The notes under the pieces were generated by a model, which was not told where the DNA came from, searched no databases, and saw only the letters and a program-made list of their open reading frames with translations. Below, piece after piece: positions 34,883-43,771 of a DNA stretch of 64,000 bases; the first letter of the stretch is position 1; each line of letters starts with the position of its first letter. Origin of the DNA: UBA2336 sp964419145. GTDB lineage: Bacteria; Bacteroidota; Bacteroidia; Cytophagales; Cyclobacteriaceae. Made by a program: the position numbers and the translations under genes. Location of the stretch: positions 62,001 through 126,000 of the forward strand of contig CAYQOM010000008.1 of the NCBI GenBank assembly GCA_964419145.1, written 5' to 3'.

Positions 34883-35587
34883 CTATGCATTAATCAGGTT
34901 GAGGATGGAGCAGGCAAAAAGCCCCGCTGTTTCAGTACGTAAACGGTTTGATCCAAGGCTAACTTTCTGAAAATCATTTTGTTGCGACAGCTCTAACTCG
35001 GATTGGGAGAAGTCGCCTTCAGGGCCTATCAAGACTATGTAATGACGCCCCTTTTCGGCTTTCATGTACAGATGATCGGGGTTTGACTGATCCACATAGG
35101 CAATGAACCGCTGGACATTTCCTGAATTAGTTTGCATGAACTCTTGAAAGGGAATCAGCTCACTTAAATCGGGTAACGTAGCCCGTTGCGATTGTTTCAT
35201 AGCACTTAACGCGACCTTTTTCAATCGATCGGTTTTCAACCAAGGGCGCTCGGTGTTGTCGCAGTTGATAAAGGTAATTTTATCGATCCCGATTTCAACG
35301 CATTTTTCTACCATCCACTCCAGCCGATCTGGATTTTTAGTAGGCGATATGGCCAGGTGGATATGGAAATTTCTGGATGGTTCCGCATACGTACGTGTAA
35401 CGTGAAACGTGCACTTGCGTGGATTGGCATCTTGAATGACGGCCTCATAATACGAGCCTTTACCATCTGTCAATAAAAAAGGTTCTCCGCTCTTTTTGCG
35501 GAGAACCTTGATGCAATGTTTTGATTCTTCTTCGTTCAGGTAGTAAGCGCCCTGATCCAGATCAGGTTGATAAAAGAGTTGCTCCAT
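34883..35587 (-). CDS. rsmE: 16S rRNA (uracil1498-N3)-methyltransferase RsmE
   Basis: SAM-dependent methyltransferase of the SPOUT (trefoil knot) class, 234 aa, that methylates U1498 of 16S rRNA. The N-terminal PUA-like part has HCIKVLRKKSGEP. The knot motifs IGPEGDFSQSELE near residue 188 and SLGSNRLRTETAG near residue 212 are diagnostic. It is the last gene of a run with the acyl-CoA-binding protein and citrate synthase genes, 12 bp after the former. Confidence 0.93.
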   Translation of the reverse strand: MEQLFYQPDLDQGAYYLNEEESKHCIKVLRKKSGEPFLLTDGKGSYYEAVIQDANPRKCTFHVTRTYAEPSRNFHIHLAISPTKNPDRLEWMVEKCVEIGIDKITFINCDNTERPWLKTDRLKKVALSAMKQSQRATLPDLSELIPFQEFMQTNSGNVQRFIAYVDQSNPDHLYMKAEKGRHYIVLIGPEGDFSQSELELSQQNDFQKVSLGSNRLRTETAGLFACSILNLINA

Positions 35588-35599
35588 ACCTGCGGAGCT

Positions 35600-35863
35600 T
35601 TACTTGTATTGTTGATACAAGTTGTCCATAAAGGCAACGTATTCCGTCATGGCTGTTTCTTTCGACTTTCCTTTCAACTCCGACCATGCATCGAATTTGG
35701 CGATAGCTTTGAAGTCAAATCCTCCCGGCCGCTCTCCGCTCACATCGCCTTCGCTGGCTTGCTTAAAGAGCGCGTAAAGCGTTAACAACTCTTCATTGGA
35801 AGGCCGCCTGGTGAGTTCTTTTGAGCGCGCCACAGCGGCTTCAAATTGCTGTTGAAGATCCAT
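35600..35863 (-). CDS. Acyl-CoA-binding protein
   Basis: Small four-helix protein of 87 aa that binds long-chain acyl-CoA in the cytoplasm. The family pattern is complete: FEAAVARSKELTRRPSNEEL at the N-terminus, LYALFKQASEGDVSGERPGG in the middle, and KFDAWSELKGKSKETAM with the ligand-contacting K and W. Such proteins are common in eukaryotes and patchy in bacteria. It is 5 bp downstream of the citrate synthase gene and so coexpressed with a CoA-thioester enzyme. Confidence 0.93.
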   Translation of the reverse strand: MDLQQQFEAAVARSKELTRRPSNEELLTLYALFKQASEGDVSGERPGGFDFKAIAKFDAWSELKGKSKETAMTEYVAFMDNLYQQYK

Positions 35864-35868
35864 CAGGC

Positions 35869-37155
35869 TTATCGTTTATTCATGCTTACGTACGGGCGAA
35901 CAACATTGCCGGTATAAATCTGACGTGGCCGACCAATCGGTTCGTTGTTTTTACGCAACTCCAGCCACTGCGCAATCCAGCCTGGTAAACGGCCCATGGC
36001 AAACATTACGGTAAACATATCAACCGGAATGCCAAGGGCACGGTAGATGATGCCAGAGTAAAAATCTACGTTCGGATAAAGTTTGCGCTCAACAAAGTAA
36101 GGATCTTTAAGTGCAATCTCTTCCAGTTTCTTGGCGATGTCCAGAACCGGATCACTTACACCTAATTTACCCAATACATCATCAGCCGCTTTCTTAATGA
36201 TCTTGGCTCTTGGGTCAAAGTTTTTGTACACACGATGTCCGAAGCCCATTAAGCGGAACGGATCGTTTTTATCTTTCGCTTTCGCGATCCACTTGTCGAT
36301 ATTGCCACCATCGTTGCGGATGTTTTCCAACATCACGATTACCTCCTGGTTGGCGCCTCCGTGTAACGGACCCCATAAGGCATTTATACCAGCTGATATA
36401 GCCGAGTAAATGCTGGCTTTAGATGAACCTACAATACGAACGGTAGAGGTAGAGCAGTTTTGTTCGTGGTCGGCATGCAGGATGAATAATTTATCCAATG
36501 CATCTGCTACAACCGGATCTACTTCAAAATCCTGCCCGGGCATACCAAACATCATTTTTAAAAATCGGCTGCAATAATCCAGTTTATTGTCCGGATAGTT
36601 AACCGGGTGGCCAACCGCATTTTTGTATGCCCACGCAGCAAATGTCGGCATCTTGGCCAGGGAGCGAATGATGCTCAGGTACACGCCATCCTCAGGCCGG
36701 TTTGGGTTCAGCGACTCAGGGTAGAATGCTGTTTGTGCACAGAATAAAGAAGAGAGCACACCCATGGGATGGGACGTGGAAGGAAAGCCATCCAATATCT
36801 TCTTGATATCCTCATGCACCAACGTGCGTCTGGTAATGTCATTATTCCATTTGTCGTATTCAGCTTTTGTGGGCAGTTCACCAAAAATCAGCAGGTAGGC
36901 CACTTCCAAAAAGTTGGACTTTTCTGCCAGTTCTTCAATGGCATAGCCCCGGTAATGCAGTACGCCTTTTTCTCCGTCAAGGAAGGTAATGGCACTCTTT
37001 GTTGCACCTGTATTTTTATACCCGACATCGAGGGTCACGTAGCCTGTTTTATCGCGAAGATCGCTGATGTCGATGGCCAACTCGTTTTCGGTTCCTTCAA
37101 TTACGGGGAAGGCATATGACTTGCCGTCAATAATTAACTCTACTGTTTTTGACAT
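35869..37155 (-). CDS. gltA: Citrate synthase
   Basis: Condenses acetyl-CoA and oxaloacetate to citrate; 428 aa, cytoplasmic. Catalytic blocks are HADHEQNCSTSTVR, PLHGGANQEV and MGFGHRVYKNFDPRAKII, with the catalytic His and Asp regions intact. The N-terminal beta-rich domain of about 60 residues is typical of the hexameric Gram-negative type. It is the first gene of a probable operon with the acyl-CoA-binding protein and rsmE genes. The upstream region has TATATTTA, one base from the -7 consensus. Confidence 0.96.
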   Translation of the reverse strand: MSKTVELIIDGKSYAFPVIEGTENELAIDISDLRDKTGYVTLDVGYKNTGATKSAITFLDGEKGVLHYRGYAIEELAEKSNFLEVAYLLIFGELPTKAEYDKWNNDITRRTLVHEDIKKILDGFPSTSHPMGVLSSLFCAQTAFYPESLNPNRPEDGVYLSIIRSLAKMPTFAAWAYKNAVGHPVNYPDNKLDYCSRFLKMMFGMPGQDFEVDPVVADALDKLFILHADHEQNCSTSTVRIVGSSKASIYSAISAGINALWGPLHGGANQEVIVMLENIRNDGGNIDKWIAKAKDKNDPFRLMGFGHRVYKNFDPRAKIIKKAADDVLGKLGVSDPVLDIAKKLEEIALKDPYFVERKLYPNVDFYSGIIYRALGIPVDMFTVMFAMGRLPGWIAQWLELRKNNEPIGRPRQIYTGNVVRPYVSMNKR

Positions 37156-37245
37156 AGTGAAAAGTACGTTTAAATGCTGATTTTGAAGCCTAAATATAAC
37201 GGGTTAGGGTGGTTCAATGAAGTCCGCTTACATATTTATATCCCT

Positions 37246-38064
37246 TTAATTACCACCCAAAATCATGGGCAATCCGTCTTTTCCGGCACCAACAATAATC
37301 ACTTTAGAGTTCGGGGATTTAGACAGCTCTAATGTAGCTTCAATACCTCTCATTTTTAACAGTTTATCGGTAAGGCTATTGTTAATGATGTTGTTGGCGC
37401 GGGATTCACCTTCTGCGGCAATTCGCTTACGTTCTGCTTCGCTTTTCTCTTTGTCCAGACGGAACTGATATGCCAGCGCTTCCTGCTCTTGCTGAAGTTT
37501 ATTTTGAATCGCAACCTTAATTTGTTCCGGTAATTGGATGGAACGAATAAGTAACGCAACCATGTTCACATTGTTTTCACCAAGAATTTTTTCTGATTCT
37601 GTTTTGATGGTGGCTTCCACCTCAGCGCGCTTGGTCGAGTAAATCTCCTCGGCTGAATAACGTCCCATGATCTGACGAACAACAGAACGCATTTCAGGAA
37701 TCACCAGGATGTTCACATACCCCCGGTTAAACTTTTCGTGGATGTATCCGATTTTCTCAGGCACAGGATGGAAACGTACGGAAACCTCAACATGAATAGA
37801 CAATCCATTTCTGTCCAGCACATCCATGTTTTCATCGGCAGATGTTTCGCGTACGGCATATATGTACACTTCGTTCCAGGGGGCTTTTGCATGAAAGCCT
37901 GGCTGTATGATGTGGTCTTTGTCAAGACCTTCTCCAAACTTGTAAAAGATGACAGCCCGCTCATCGGCCTGAACGGTGTAAAACAAACTGGACGAAATAC
38001 CCAGCACAACAAACAAGGCAATAACGCCAAGAATAATAAATGGAAGTAGTCTTCTGTTATTCAT
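37246..38064 (-). CDS. Prohibitin/SPFH domain membrane protein
   Basis: Membrane-anchored protein of 272 aa. One N-terminal transmembrane segment (residues about 9-30) is followed by an SPFH/band 7 domain beginning VQADERAVIFYKFGEG, and then a long helical region rich in K, E, R and A (residues about 190-240). The overall layout matches prohibitins, which form rings at the membrane and often modulate FtsH-type proteases. It is 21 bp downstream of a gene for a multi-pass membrane protein on the same strand, so the two are probably cotranscribed. Confidence 0.88.
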   Translation of the reverse strand: MNNRRLLPFIILGVIALFVVLGISSSLFYTVQADERAVIFYKFGEGLDKDHIIQPGFHAKAPWNEVYIYAVRETSADENMDVLDRNGLSIHVEVSVRFHPVPEKIGYIHEKFNRGYVNILVIPEMRSVVRQIMGRYSAEEIYSTKRAEVEATIKTESEKILGENNVNMVALLIRSIQLPEQIKVAIQNKLQQEQEALAYQFRLDKEKSEAERKRIAAEGESRANNIINNSLTDKLLKMRGIEATLELSKSPNSKVIIVGAGKDGLPMILGGN

Positions 38065-38085
38065 AAAAGTTGGTTTTGATAAAGT

Positions 38086-38850
38086 TTAAGATTCAGGTTG
38101 ATTTTCTTCGGGAGGCTTCGGCTTGATCATCAGGTTTCCAATAATCAATACCGTGAACAAAGTTCCCCAAACGGCCTCAATAACGCTAATGTTCTTGATA
38201 AGTTTATGGGCATTCGGATAGTCGGTATCAATTCCACCCAAAACGTGAAAGGAATAGGCTACACATTCCGAATAGTTGGGAATACCGAGAGGAATTTCAG
38301 TGCCTAAACTACCCGGCATTGCAATACAGATCAGGTCATATAAACTGCCAAATGAGATACCAATCATCAGGAAAACGCAGGCTGATCCCCACAGCTTGTC
38401 AACCGTGAAATAGCGGCCCATAAAAATATCCCGAATGGCAAAACTGATTACGGTAACTTCAATAGGAAACAGGAATCCATGTATAGTAAACAGTGCGGCT
38501 TGCCGGTTCTGAATTTCAATAACCTTATAATAGGGGAACTCAATCAAAATACCGAATACCGTAATGCTGACCAGCACAAAGAAGATAATGGCAATAAGGG
38601 TTTTGCTTTGGGTGAAGTTGCGCAATAAGTCCCAAAGCAAGAATGCATAGAGTCCACCGAACCCCGAAAATAAGGTGATCAGAAACTTGGAGACATCGCT
38701 GTTCGGGTCCTCCAGCAGGGGGGAATACAAGGTTAAGCCAAGCGTAACGATAACCACCTGGGTGGCCACCACGTTCCGGTAGTCCTTCTGCTTTTCGCGT
38801 TGCAGTTCCAGGCTGCCGAGTAATGACTTAACTGAGTCGAGTTTTATCAT
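38086..38850 (-). CDS. Multi-pass membrane protein of unknown function
   Basis: Protein of 254 aa with a charged N-terminus (SLELQREKQKDYRN) and about six hydrophobic segments. I recognise no family. The N-terminal 25 residues look helical and cytoplasmic. It is upstream of the prohibitin gene with 21 bp between, which suggests a joint membrane role, but no motif supports a specific one. Upstream of its ATG, TATATTTC is one base off the -7 consensus. Confidence 0.68.
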   Translation of the reverse strand: MIKLDSVKSLLGSLELQREKQKDYRNVVATQVVIVTLGLTLYSPLLEDPNSDVSKFLITLFSGFGGLYAFLLWDLLRNFTQSKTLIAIIFFVLVSITVFGILIEFPYYKVIEIQNRQAALFTIHGFLFPIEVTVISFAIRDIFMGRYFTVDKLWGSACVFLMIGISFGSLYDLICIAMPGSLGTEIPLGIPNYSECVAYSFHVLGGIDTDYPNAHKLIKNISVIEAVWGTLFTVLIIGNLMIKPKPPEENQPES

Positions 38851-38902
38851 GAACCTGAAATATAACCTGATTTTAGGAATTGAAACGCGTTAATTACCTT
38901 TT

Positions 38903-41656
38903 GTGAATTCGTTGAATTTAGTTTACTATTACTTTTGGATAGCTGTTTTTAAGTATTTGATTAGCAAATCATTATATAGCCTCAACAAAATTTTCTTATC
39001 GCTTGGTATGGCGATCCTTTTTTGCGTGCATGCATTCGGGCAATCACCGGTAATGGATAGTTTGAAAAATGCGTTGGAAAAATCGCGCGACCCCCAGGTT
39101 AGGGTGGACATTCTGAACGCATTGGCATACGAATTTTATGATTTTAATGATAGTCTTGCGTTAGCGTATGCGAAACTGGCGCTGCAAGAAGCTCAGAAGG
39201 CAGGGTACAAGCGTGGTGAAAAAAGCGCCTACACAATGGTTGGTACGGGCTACCTCACATTTGCACAATTTGACCAGGCCTTTCATTATTTACGTCTTTC
39301 TGATAAGATAGAGATAGCTGAAGCGATGGATCAAGCGGCCTATAACTTGTCGGTAATGGCCAGCACCCATCGAACACTCGCCAATTATGATTCGGCCCGT
39401 CATTACTATTTAAAGGCATTGCAGCTTGGGGAGGATAAATTATCACCTGATGTATTGGCCACGCTCTATAAAAATTTAGGGTATCTGGAGATAATCCTAT
39501 GGAATAATTCTACTGCCTTTGAATACTTGAAGAAGGCCGAAAAGCTTGCCACTGAAGCCAACGATACATATTTACTGGCCGAAGTTTATGGGCACCTGGG
39601 CGTGTTATCAGAACAATTGCTCGAATTCCGCCAAGCCGAACTCTACTTCAATAAACTCTGTGATCTTGCGTCAAAGCAAGTATTTTATTTTCATCTGATA
39701 AAATGTGAATTACGAAAAGCAGAACTCTTGTACCGAAGGGGATTTTATGCTGAAGCATTAAACGCCAGTTTAACAGCGCTTCAATTGACTGAAAAATACG
39801 AGTATCAACCACAGTTGGCCGAATTGTATCTGATGATGGGGGATATTTATAATGAATTGGCACAGTACGATTTGGCTCTTCGCTATTATTTTCAGGCTTT
39901 GAAGATCACGGAGAAATTCGGATTGCGTTTGCAAACCGCTCGACTATATGCGCAAATCGCCTGGGTTAATAAACAGCAGTCTAATTTTGAACTTGCCTTT
40001 GAATACATTAACCGGTCTCTTGATTTACGTAAGGAAATTGGAGATAGGCATGGTATTTCAAATGCGTACAACTATCGAGGTTTGATTTATTACCAAACAA
40101 GAAAATATACAGAAGCTGTCAGTGACCTTAAAGCTTCAAGAAAAATCCGTGAAGAAATAGGACACATTGAAGGTGTTGCTTCAGCCATTTTTAATCTTTC
40201 ACTTGTCTATGAAGATTTAAGGGAGTTTGATAATGCGTATGCTTTATTACTTGAGGTAATTGAACTTGAAAAGCAAGTCGTTGATCCTATCAGTTTGGGA
40301 TTAACCTATAACCAGATGGGTAACATCCTGACTCAGCAAAAGCGTTTTAAAGAAGCAAAGGAATATCTTGAACTTGCAAAACAAAAGGCACTTGATGCAA
40401 ATTCTATTTTACTCGAATTAGGTAACACCCGGTTTTTTGCCAGGTGGTACGAAGCGATTGGTGATTTTGAGGGTGCTTATGATCACCAGGTTCGGTATCA
40501 GCAATTGAACGACAGTGTCTATAACCGTAGCATATCTACAAAGCTTGCTGAAATGGAAGCACTCTATCGTGTTGAGCAAAAGGAGCAGCAGATCAGACTA
40601 CTCAACCAGGAAAATGAGCTTCAGCAAAACAAGTTGGCATTGCAACAATCCCGAATTCGTTCTCAAAGCATCATCATCGCCTCTTCGTTAATCGGGTTGG
40701 CATTGCTTTCCATACTGGCGTTTAATATTTATCTCTATAACAGGCGGATAAGGCGCGCCAACAGGGAAATTCTGGAGCAAAAAGAAGAGATTCAAACACA
40801 GGCAGAAGAACTGGTAGATGCCAATGAAATATTATTGCGACTAAATCGTGAGGTAACAGAAAAGAATGAGGAGATACAGGCGCAGTCGGAAGAGTTGATG
40901 GAGGCAAACCAAACCATTTATGAGATCAATAGGGGACTGGAAGAGAAGGTGAGTGAACGAACCAACCGGTTAAAGGAAGCCTATAAAGAGTTGGATACCT
41001 TTTTCTACAGGGCTTCGCACGATTTCAGAAGACCCCTCACAACCTTTATGGGGTTAGCAGAAGTGGCTCGCATTACCATAAAAGATAAGGCTGCCCTTGA
41101 ACTTTTTGAAAAGGTTGATGAGACGGCTCATACACTTGATCGCATGTTGGTGAAGTTACAGTCGATTAGTGATGTGGGGGCGCAGCAACTGGTGTATAAA
41201 GAGGTTTTTATCGTTGAATTAATTAACGACATACTCACCGATTTTCGTGAGGAAATTAAGTCGAAGAACATAAAGATCAACAACAAGGTATCCCTAACGG
41301 ATTCATTCTACTCCTATCCGGCCATGGTAAAAATTGTGTTGGGTAATTTAATCGAGAACGCCATACAATTTAATGTTCCGGAAAGCCCTGCTATCTCCAT
41401 CACAGTTGAGCAGGAGGGTACCCAGGTTTTTTTGCGTGTCGCCGATAATGGGCAGGGTATCGATGCTGAGTTGCAGGACAAAATATTTGACATGTACTTT
41501 CGGGGCAGCGATCGATCAAAGGGAAATGGCTTAGGCCTTTACATTGCAAAGAAGGCTGTTGAAAAGCTTGGAGGAACTATAACTGTATCCAGCACGGTTT
41601 ATATGGGAAGCACGTTTACCGTAACGTTGCCCTTGGGCGATTCCAACGGGATGTGA
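38903..41656 (+). CDS. TPR-containing sensor histidine kinase
   Basis: Membrane kinase of up to 917 aa. After a signal segment (KIFLSLGMAILFCVHAFG) come about ten tetratricopeptide repeats in the periplasm (residues about 60-540), a transmembrane helix (SIIIASSLIGLALLSILAF), a coiled coil, a DHp domain with the phosphoacceptor in RASHDFRRPLTTFMGL, and a HATPase domain ending in DNGQGID and GNGLGLYIAKKAVEKLGG. The frame opens with GTG at 38903; TTG at 38957 or ATG at 39008 are alternatives, and TACCTTTT just at 38895 suggests a later start. No response regulator is adjacent, so the partner is elsewhere. Confidence 0.88.
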   Translation: MNSLNLVYYYFWIAVFKYLISKSLYSLNKIFLSLGMAILFCVHAFGQSPVMDSLKNALEKSRDPQVRVDILNALAYEFYDFNDSLALAYAKLALQEAQKAGYKRGEKSAYTMVGTGYLTFAQFDQAFHYLRLSDKIEIAEAMDQAAYNLSVMASTHRTLANYDSARHYYLKALQLGEDKLSPDVLATLYKNLGYLEIILWNNSTAFEYLKKAEKLATEANDTYLLAEVYGHLGVLSEQLLEFRQAELYFNKLCDLASKQVFYFHLIKCELRKAELLYRRGFYAEALNASLTALQLTEKYEYQPQLAELYLMMGDIYNELAQYDLALRYYFQALKITEKFGLRLQTARLYAQIAWVNKQQSNFELAFEYINRSLDLRKEIGDRHGISNAYNYRGLIYYQTRKYTEAVSDLKASRKIREEIGHIEGVASAIFNLSLVYEDLREFDNAYALLLEVIELEKQVVDPISLGLTYNQMGNILTQQKRFKEAKEYLELAKQKALDANSILLELGNTRFFARWYEAIGDFEGAYDHQVRYQQLNDSVYNRSISTKLAEMEALYRVEQKEQQIRLLNQENELQQNKLALQQSRIRSQSIIIASSLIGLALLSILAFNIYLYNRRIRRANREILEQKEEIQTQAEELVDANEILLRLNREVTEKNEEIQAQSEELMEANQTIYEINRGLEEKVSERTNRLKEAYKELDTFFYRASHDFRRPLTTFMGLAEVARITIKDKAALELFEKVDETAHTLDRMLVKLQSISDVGAQQLVYKEVFIVELINDILTDFREEIKSKNIKINNKVSLTDSFYSYPAMVKIVLGNLIENAIQFNVPESPAISITVEQEGTQVFLRVADNGQGIDAELQDKIFDMYFRGSDRSKGNGLGLYIAKKAVEKLGGTITVSSTVYMGSTFTVTLPLGDSNGM

Positions 41657-41704
41657 CATCAATCATTTTTTTATCCGTTTTTAAGCCCTAATTTTCGAGT
41701 TGAT

Positions 41705-42727
41705 ATGATAAGTATGTTCAAAAACCGAAGCTTTTCCATAGATCTTGGCAACAACAATACACTGGTAGCTGATTCCACCAGGATGCTGCTTGCTCAGCCA
41801 TCTTACATTGTTTTTAATTCAAACCACTCGGTGAAAGCTGTTGGCGAACAGGCGTATGAGATGTTTGAAAAAACGCATGAAGAACTTACCCCAGTAAAGC
41901 CGTTGCGTGGCGGTGTTATTGCCGATTTCAATTCGGCCAGCCTGATGATTAAAGAACTGGTGAACAAAGCTTATACACAAAAGGCTTCATTCTTTTCGGG
42001 GTACGACCACATTATTTCCGGTGTACCGTACTATACCACTGAAGTAGAGCGAAGAGCTCTTCGTGATGCCATTGATCAATTCAATCCGCGTAAGCGATCC
42101 TTGTTATTTGAACCGTTGGCAGCAGCCATCGGCATGGGACTTAACATTCAGGAGCCGGATGGAAAAATGGTTATTGACATTGGAGGGGGCATTACGGAGA
42201 TCGTAATCATTTCCCTTTCGGGGATTGCTGCTTTTCAATCGCTCAAAGTGGCTGGCGATACGTTCGACATGAACATTCAGGATTATTTCCGTAGAAATTT
42301 TAACATGTCTATTGGTTTGAAAACAGCCGAGCAGGTTAAAATTCTGGCAGGGTCTGTATTGGAGGAAATTGATCCAATACCGGATACTCTTTCGGTAAAG
42401 GGAAAGGATTTGATGACGGGTATTCCGGTTACACGAAAAATAGATCACCGGGAAATCGCTTTCATCCTTGAAAAATCGGTTGCCTCAATCGAGCGAAGCA
42501 TCATTCAAACCCTGGAGACCTGTCCGCCAGAACTCGCTGCGGATATTTACCAAAACGGTATGCACATTACCGGTGGCAGTTCATTGTTGCGTGGCCTCAA
42601 GCAACGTTTTGAAAAGAATATGAAGTTGCCGGTTCATCTTGATGAACAACCGTTGTCTTCGGTTAGTCGGGGTATTGCCCGTGTGTTGGCTAACCCGAAA
42701 AAGTTTACAGGCGTTCTAATTGATTAA
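41705..42727 (+). CDS. MreB-like actin-family protein
   Basis: Bacterial actin homologue of 340 aa. Phosphate-binding motifs are IDLGNNNTLV at residues 11-20 and VIDIGGGITEIVIISL near residue 155; ITGGSSLLRGL near residue 285 is the adenosine motif. These fit MreB/Mbl proteins, which form membrane filaments that guide wall synthesis. The N-terminus starts with ISMFKNRSF, so the ATG at 41714 is an alternative start. No mreC, mreD or pbp2 gene follows, unlike the usual rod-shape locus; this may therefore be a second copy with a special role. Confidence 0.87.
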   Translation: MISMFKNRSFSIDLGNNNTLVADSTRMLLAQPSYIVFNSNHSVKAVGEQAYEMFEKTHEELTPVKPLRGGVIADFNSASLMIKELVNKAYTQKASFFSGYDHIISGVPYYTTEVERRALRDAIDQFNPRKRSLLFEPLAAAIGMGLNIQEPDGKMVIDIGGGITEIVIISLSGIAAFQSLKVAGDTFDMNIQDYFRRNFNMSIGLKTAEQVKILAGSVLEEIDPIPDTLSVKGKDLMTGIPVTRKIDHREIAFILEKSVASIERSIIQTLETCPPELAADIYQNGMHITGGSSLLRGLKQRFEKNMKLPVHLDEQPLSSVSRGIARVLANPKKFTGVLID

Positions 42728-42747
42728 CCTTTCACGCTGTGTTCAGG

Positions 42748-43311
42748 ATGCTCGCCCGATTGATCTTGAAAGCCATGGGCTGGAAGACCGAGCCCGTTGG
42801 TCCGTTTCCAATCAAGCCTAAAAAGTATGTAGTGATTGTTGCGCCACACACCAGCGGCTGGGATTTTATTATTGGCGTACTGTTCCGCAGTGTACTACAG
42901 CTAACAGATGCCCGATACCTGGGAAAGAAGGAGCTTTTCAAACCGCCTTTTGGTTTCATCTTCCACTGGCTGGGTGGCACCCCGGTTGATCGCAGTACCA
43001 GTCATAATATGGTAGATGAAGTGGTGAAAATTTTTGAACGACATGAGCGTTTTGCGATAGCCTTATCACCGGAGGGAACCCGACAACGGGTGGAGCGGTT
43101 ACGTACCGGATTTTACAACATCGCCAAAAATGCCCAGGTGCCCATTGTAATGGTTGGACTTGATTTCAAAAACAAGCAGGTAATCTTTTCAGAACCCTTC
43201 ATGACTTCAAATGATCAACAGAAGGACTTTGACCATATTCTTCGGTTCTTTGGCCCAATCGAAGGCAAGTTTCCCGAGCAGGGGCTTCGTCACTTGCTGC
43301 CCGCTACCTGA
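42748..43311 (+). CDS. 1-acyl-sn-glycerol-3-phosphate acyltransferase-like protein (PlsC family)
   Basis: Acyltransferase of 187 aa. The catalytic HX4D motif is HTSGWD near residue 34, and the substrate motif SPEGTR lies near residue 110. It probably acts on a lysophospholipid or related lipid at the inner membrane. It is short for PlsC, as in a subfamily common in Bacteroidota, and lacks an obvious N-terminal membrane span. I chose the ATG at 42748; an in-frame GTG lies at 42739. It follows the MreB-like gene by 20 bp and may share its transcript. Confidence 0.85.
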   Translation: MLARLILKAMGWKTEPVGPFPIKPKKYVVIVAPHTSGWDFIIGVLFRSVLQLTDARYLGKKELFKPPFGFIFHWLGGTPVDRSTSHNMVDEVVKIFERHERFAIALSPEGTRQRVERLRTGFYNIAKNAQVPIVMVGLDFKNKQVIFSEPFMTSNDQQKDFDHILRFFGPIEGKFPEQGLRHLLPAT

Positions 43312-43331
43312 TTCACTTCAGTTTTGAGGCA

Positions 43332-43366
43332 TAAAAAAACCCCGATAAAATCAGGGTCTTTTTTCC
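43332..43366. terminator. Bidirectional intrinsic terminator
   Basis: An A run, then ACCC...GAT (43339-43346) pairing with ATCAGGGT (43350-43357), then CTTTTTT. It lies between the convergent acyltransferase and histone-like genes and has A and T tracts on both sides, so it can stop transcription from both. Confidence 0.75.
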
Positions 43367-43386
43367 TTTCAGTGGATTGGGAAAAA

Positions 43387-43695
43387 TTACATTCCTGAAC
43401 CACCGTTGTTGGTGTCGAACAAGGAAGGAGCTGGTGCAGGAGCAACCGGTGCAGGTGCAGGAGCCGGAGCTGGCTTAGTAACCTTAGCCACTTTCTTCTT
43501 CACCTTCTTCACCACCTTTTTCTTAGCTGAAGACGCAGCCTTCTTGGCTTTGGAAGCTGACTTTTTAACAGCCTTCTTCACTTTTTTCGCAGCCTTCTTG
43601 GCTTTTTTAACAACTTTTTTCGCGGATTTTTTCACCGACTTCTTCGCTGCTTTTACTTTCTTCTTAGCAGCTTTTTTTACTTTCTTTTTAGCCAT
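43387..43695 (-). CDS. Histone H1-like Lys/Ala-rich DNA-binding protein
   Basis: Basic protein of 102 aa. Residues 1-75 are almost only K, A, V and S in short repeats such as KKAAKKKVKAAKKSVKK, like the C-terminal tail of histone H1 and bacterial Hc1/AlgP-type proteins. Residues about 76-90 are an AP-repeat linker (PAPAPAPAPVAPAPAP), and the end SLFDTNNGGSGM is acidic and neutral. It probably condenses DNA or RNA nonspecifically. The repetitive sequence explains the long Phe/Ala-rich open frame on the opposite strand, which is not a gene. Confidence 0.85.
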   Translation of the reverse strand: MAKKKVKKAAKKKVKAAKKSVKKSAKKVVKKAKKAAKKVKKAVKKSASKAKKAASSAKKKVVKKVKKKVAKVTKPAPAPAPAPVAPAPAPSLFDTNNGGSGM

Positions 43696-43771
43696 AGCAA
43701 TTAATTTGTGTTTAACTCCCGAAAAGTTAAGTATTCTTTACGACACACTACTTCACGAACACAAAAAATTT

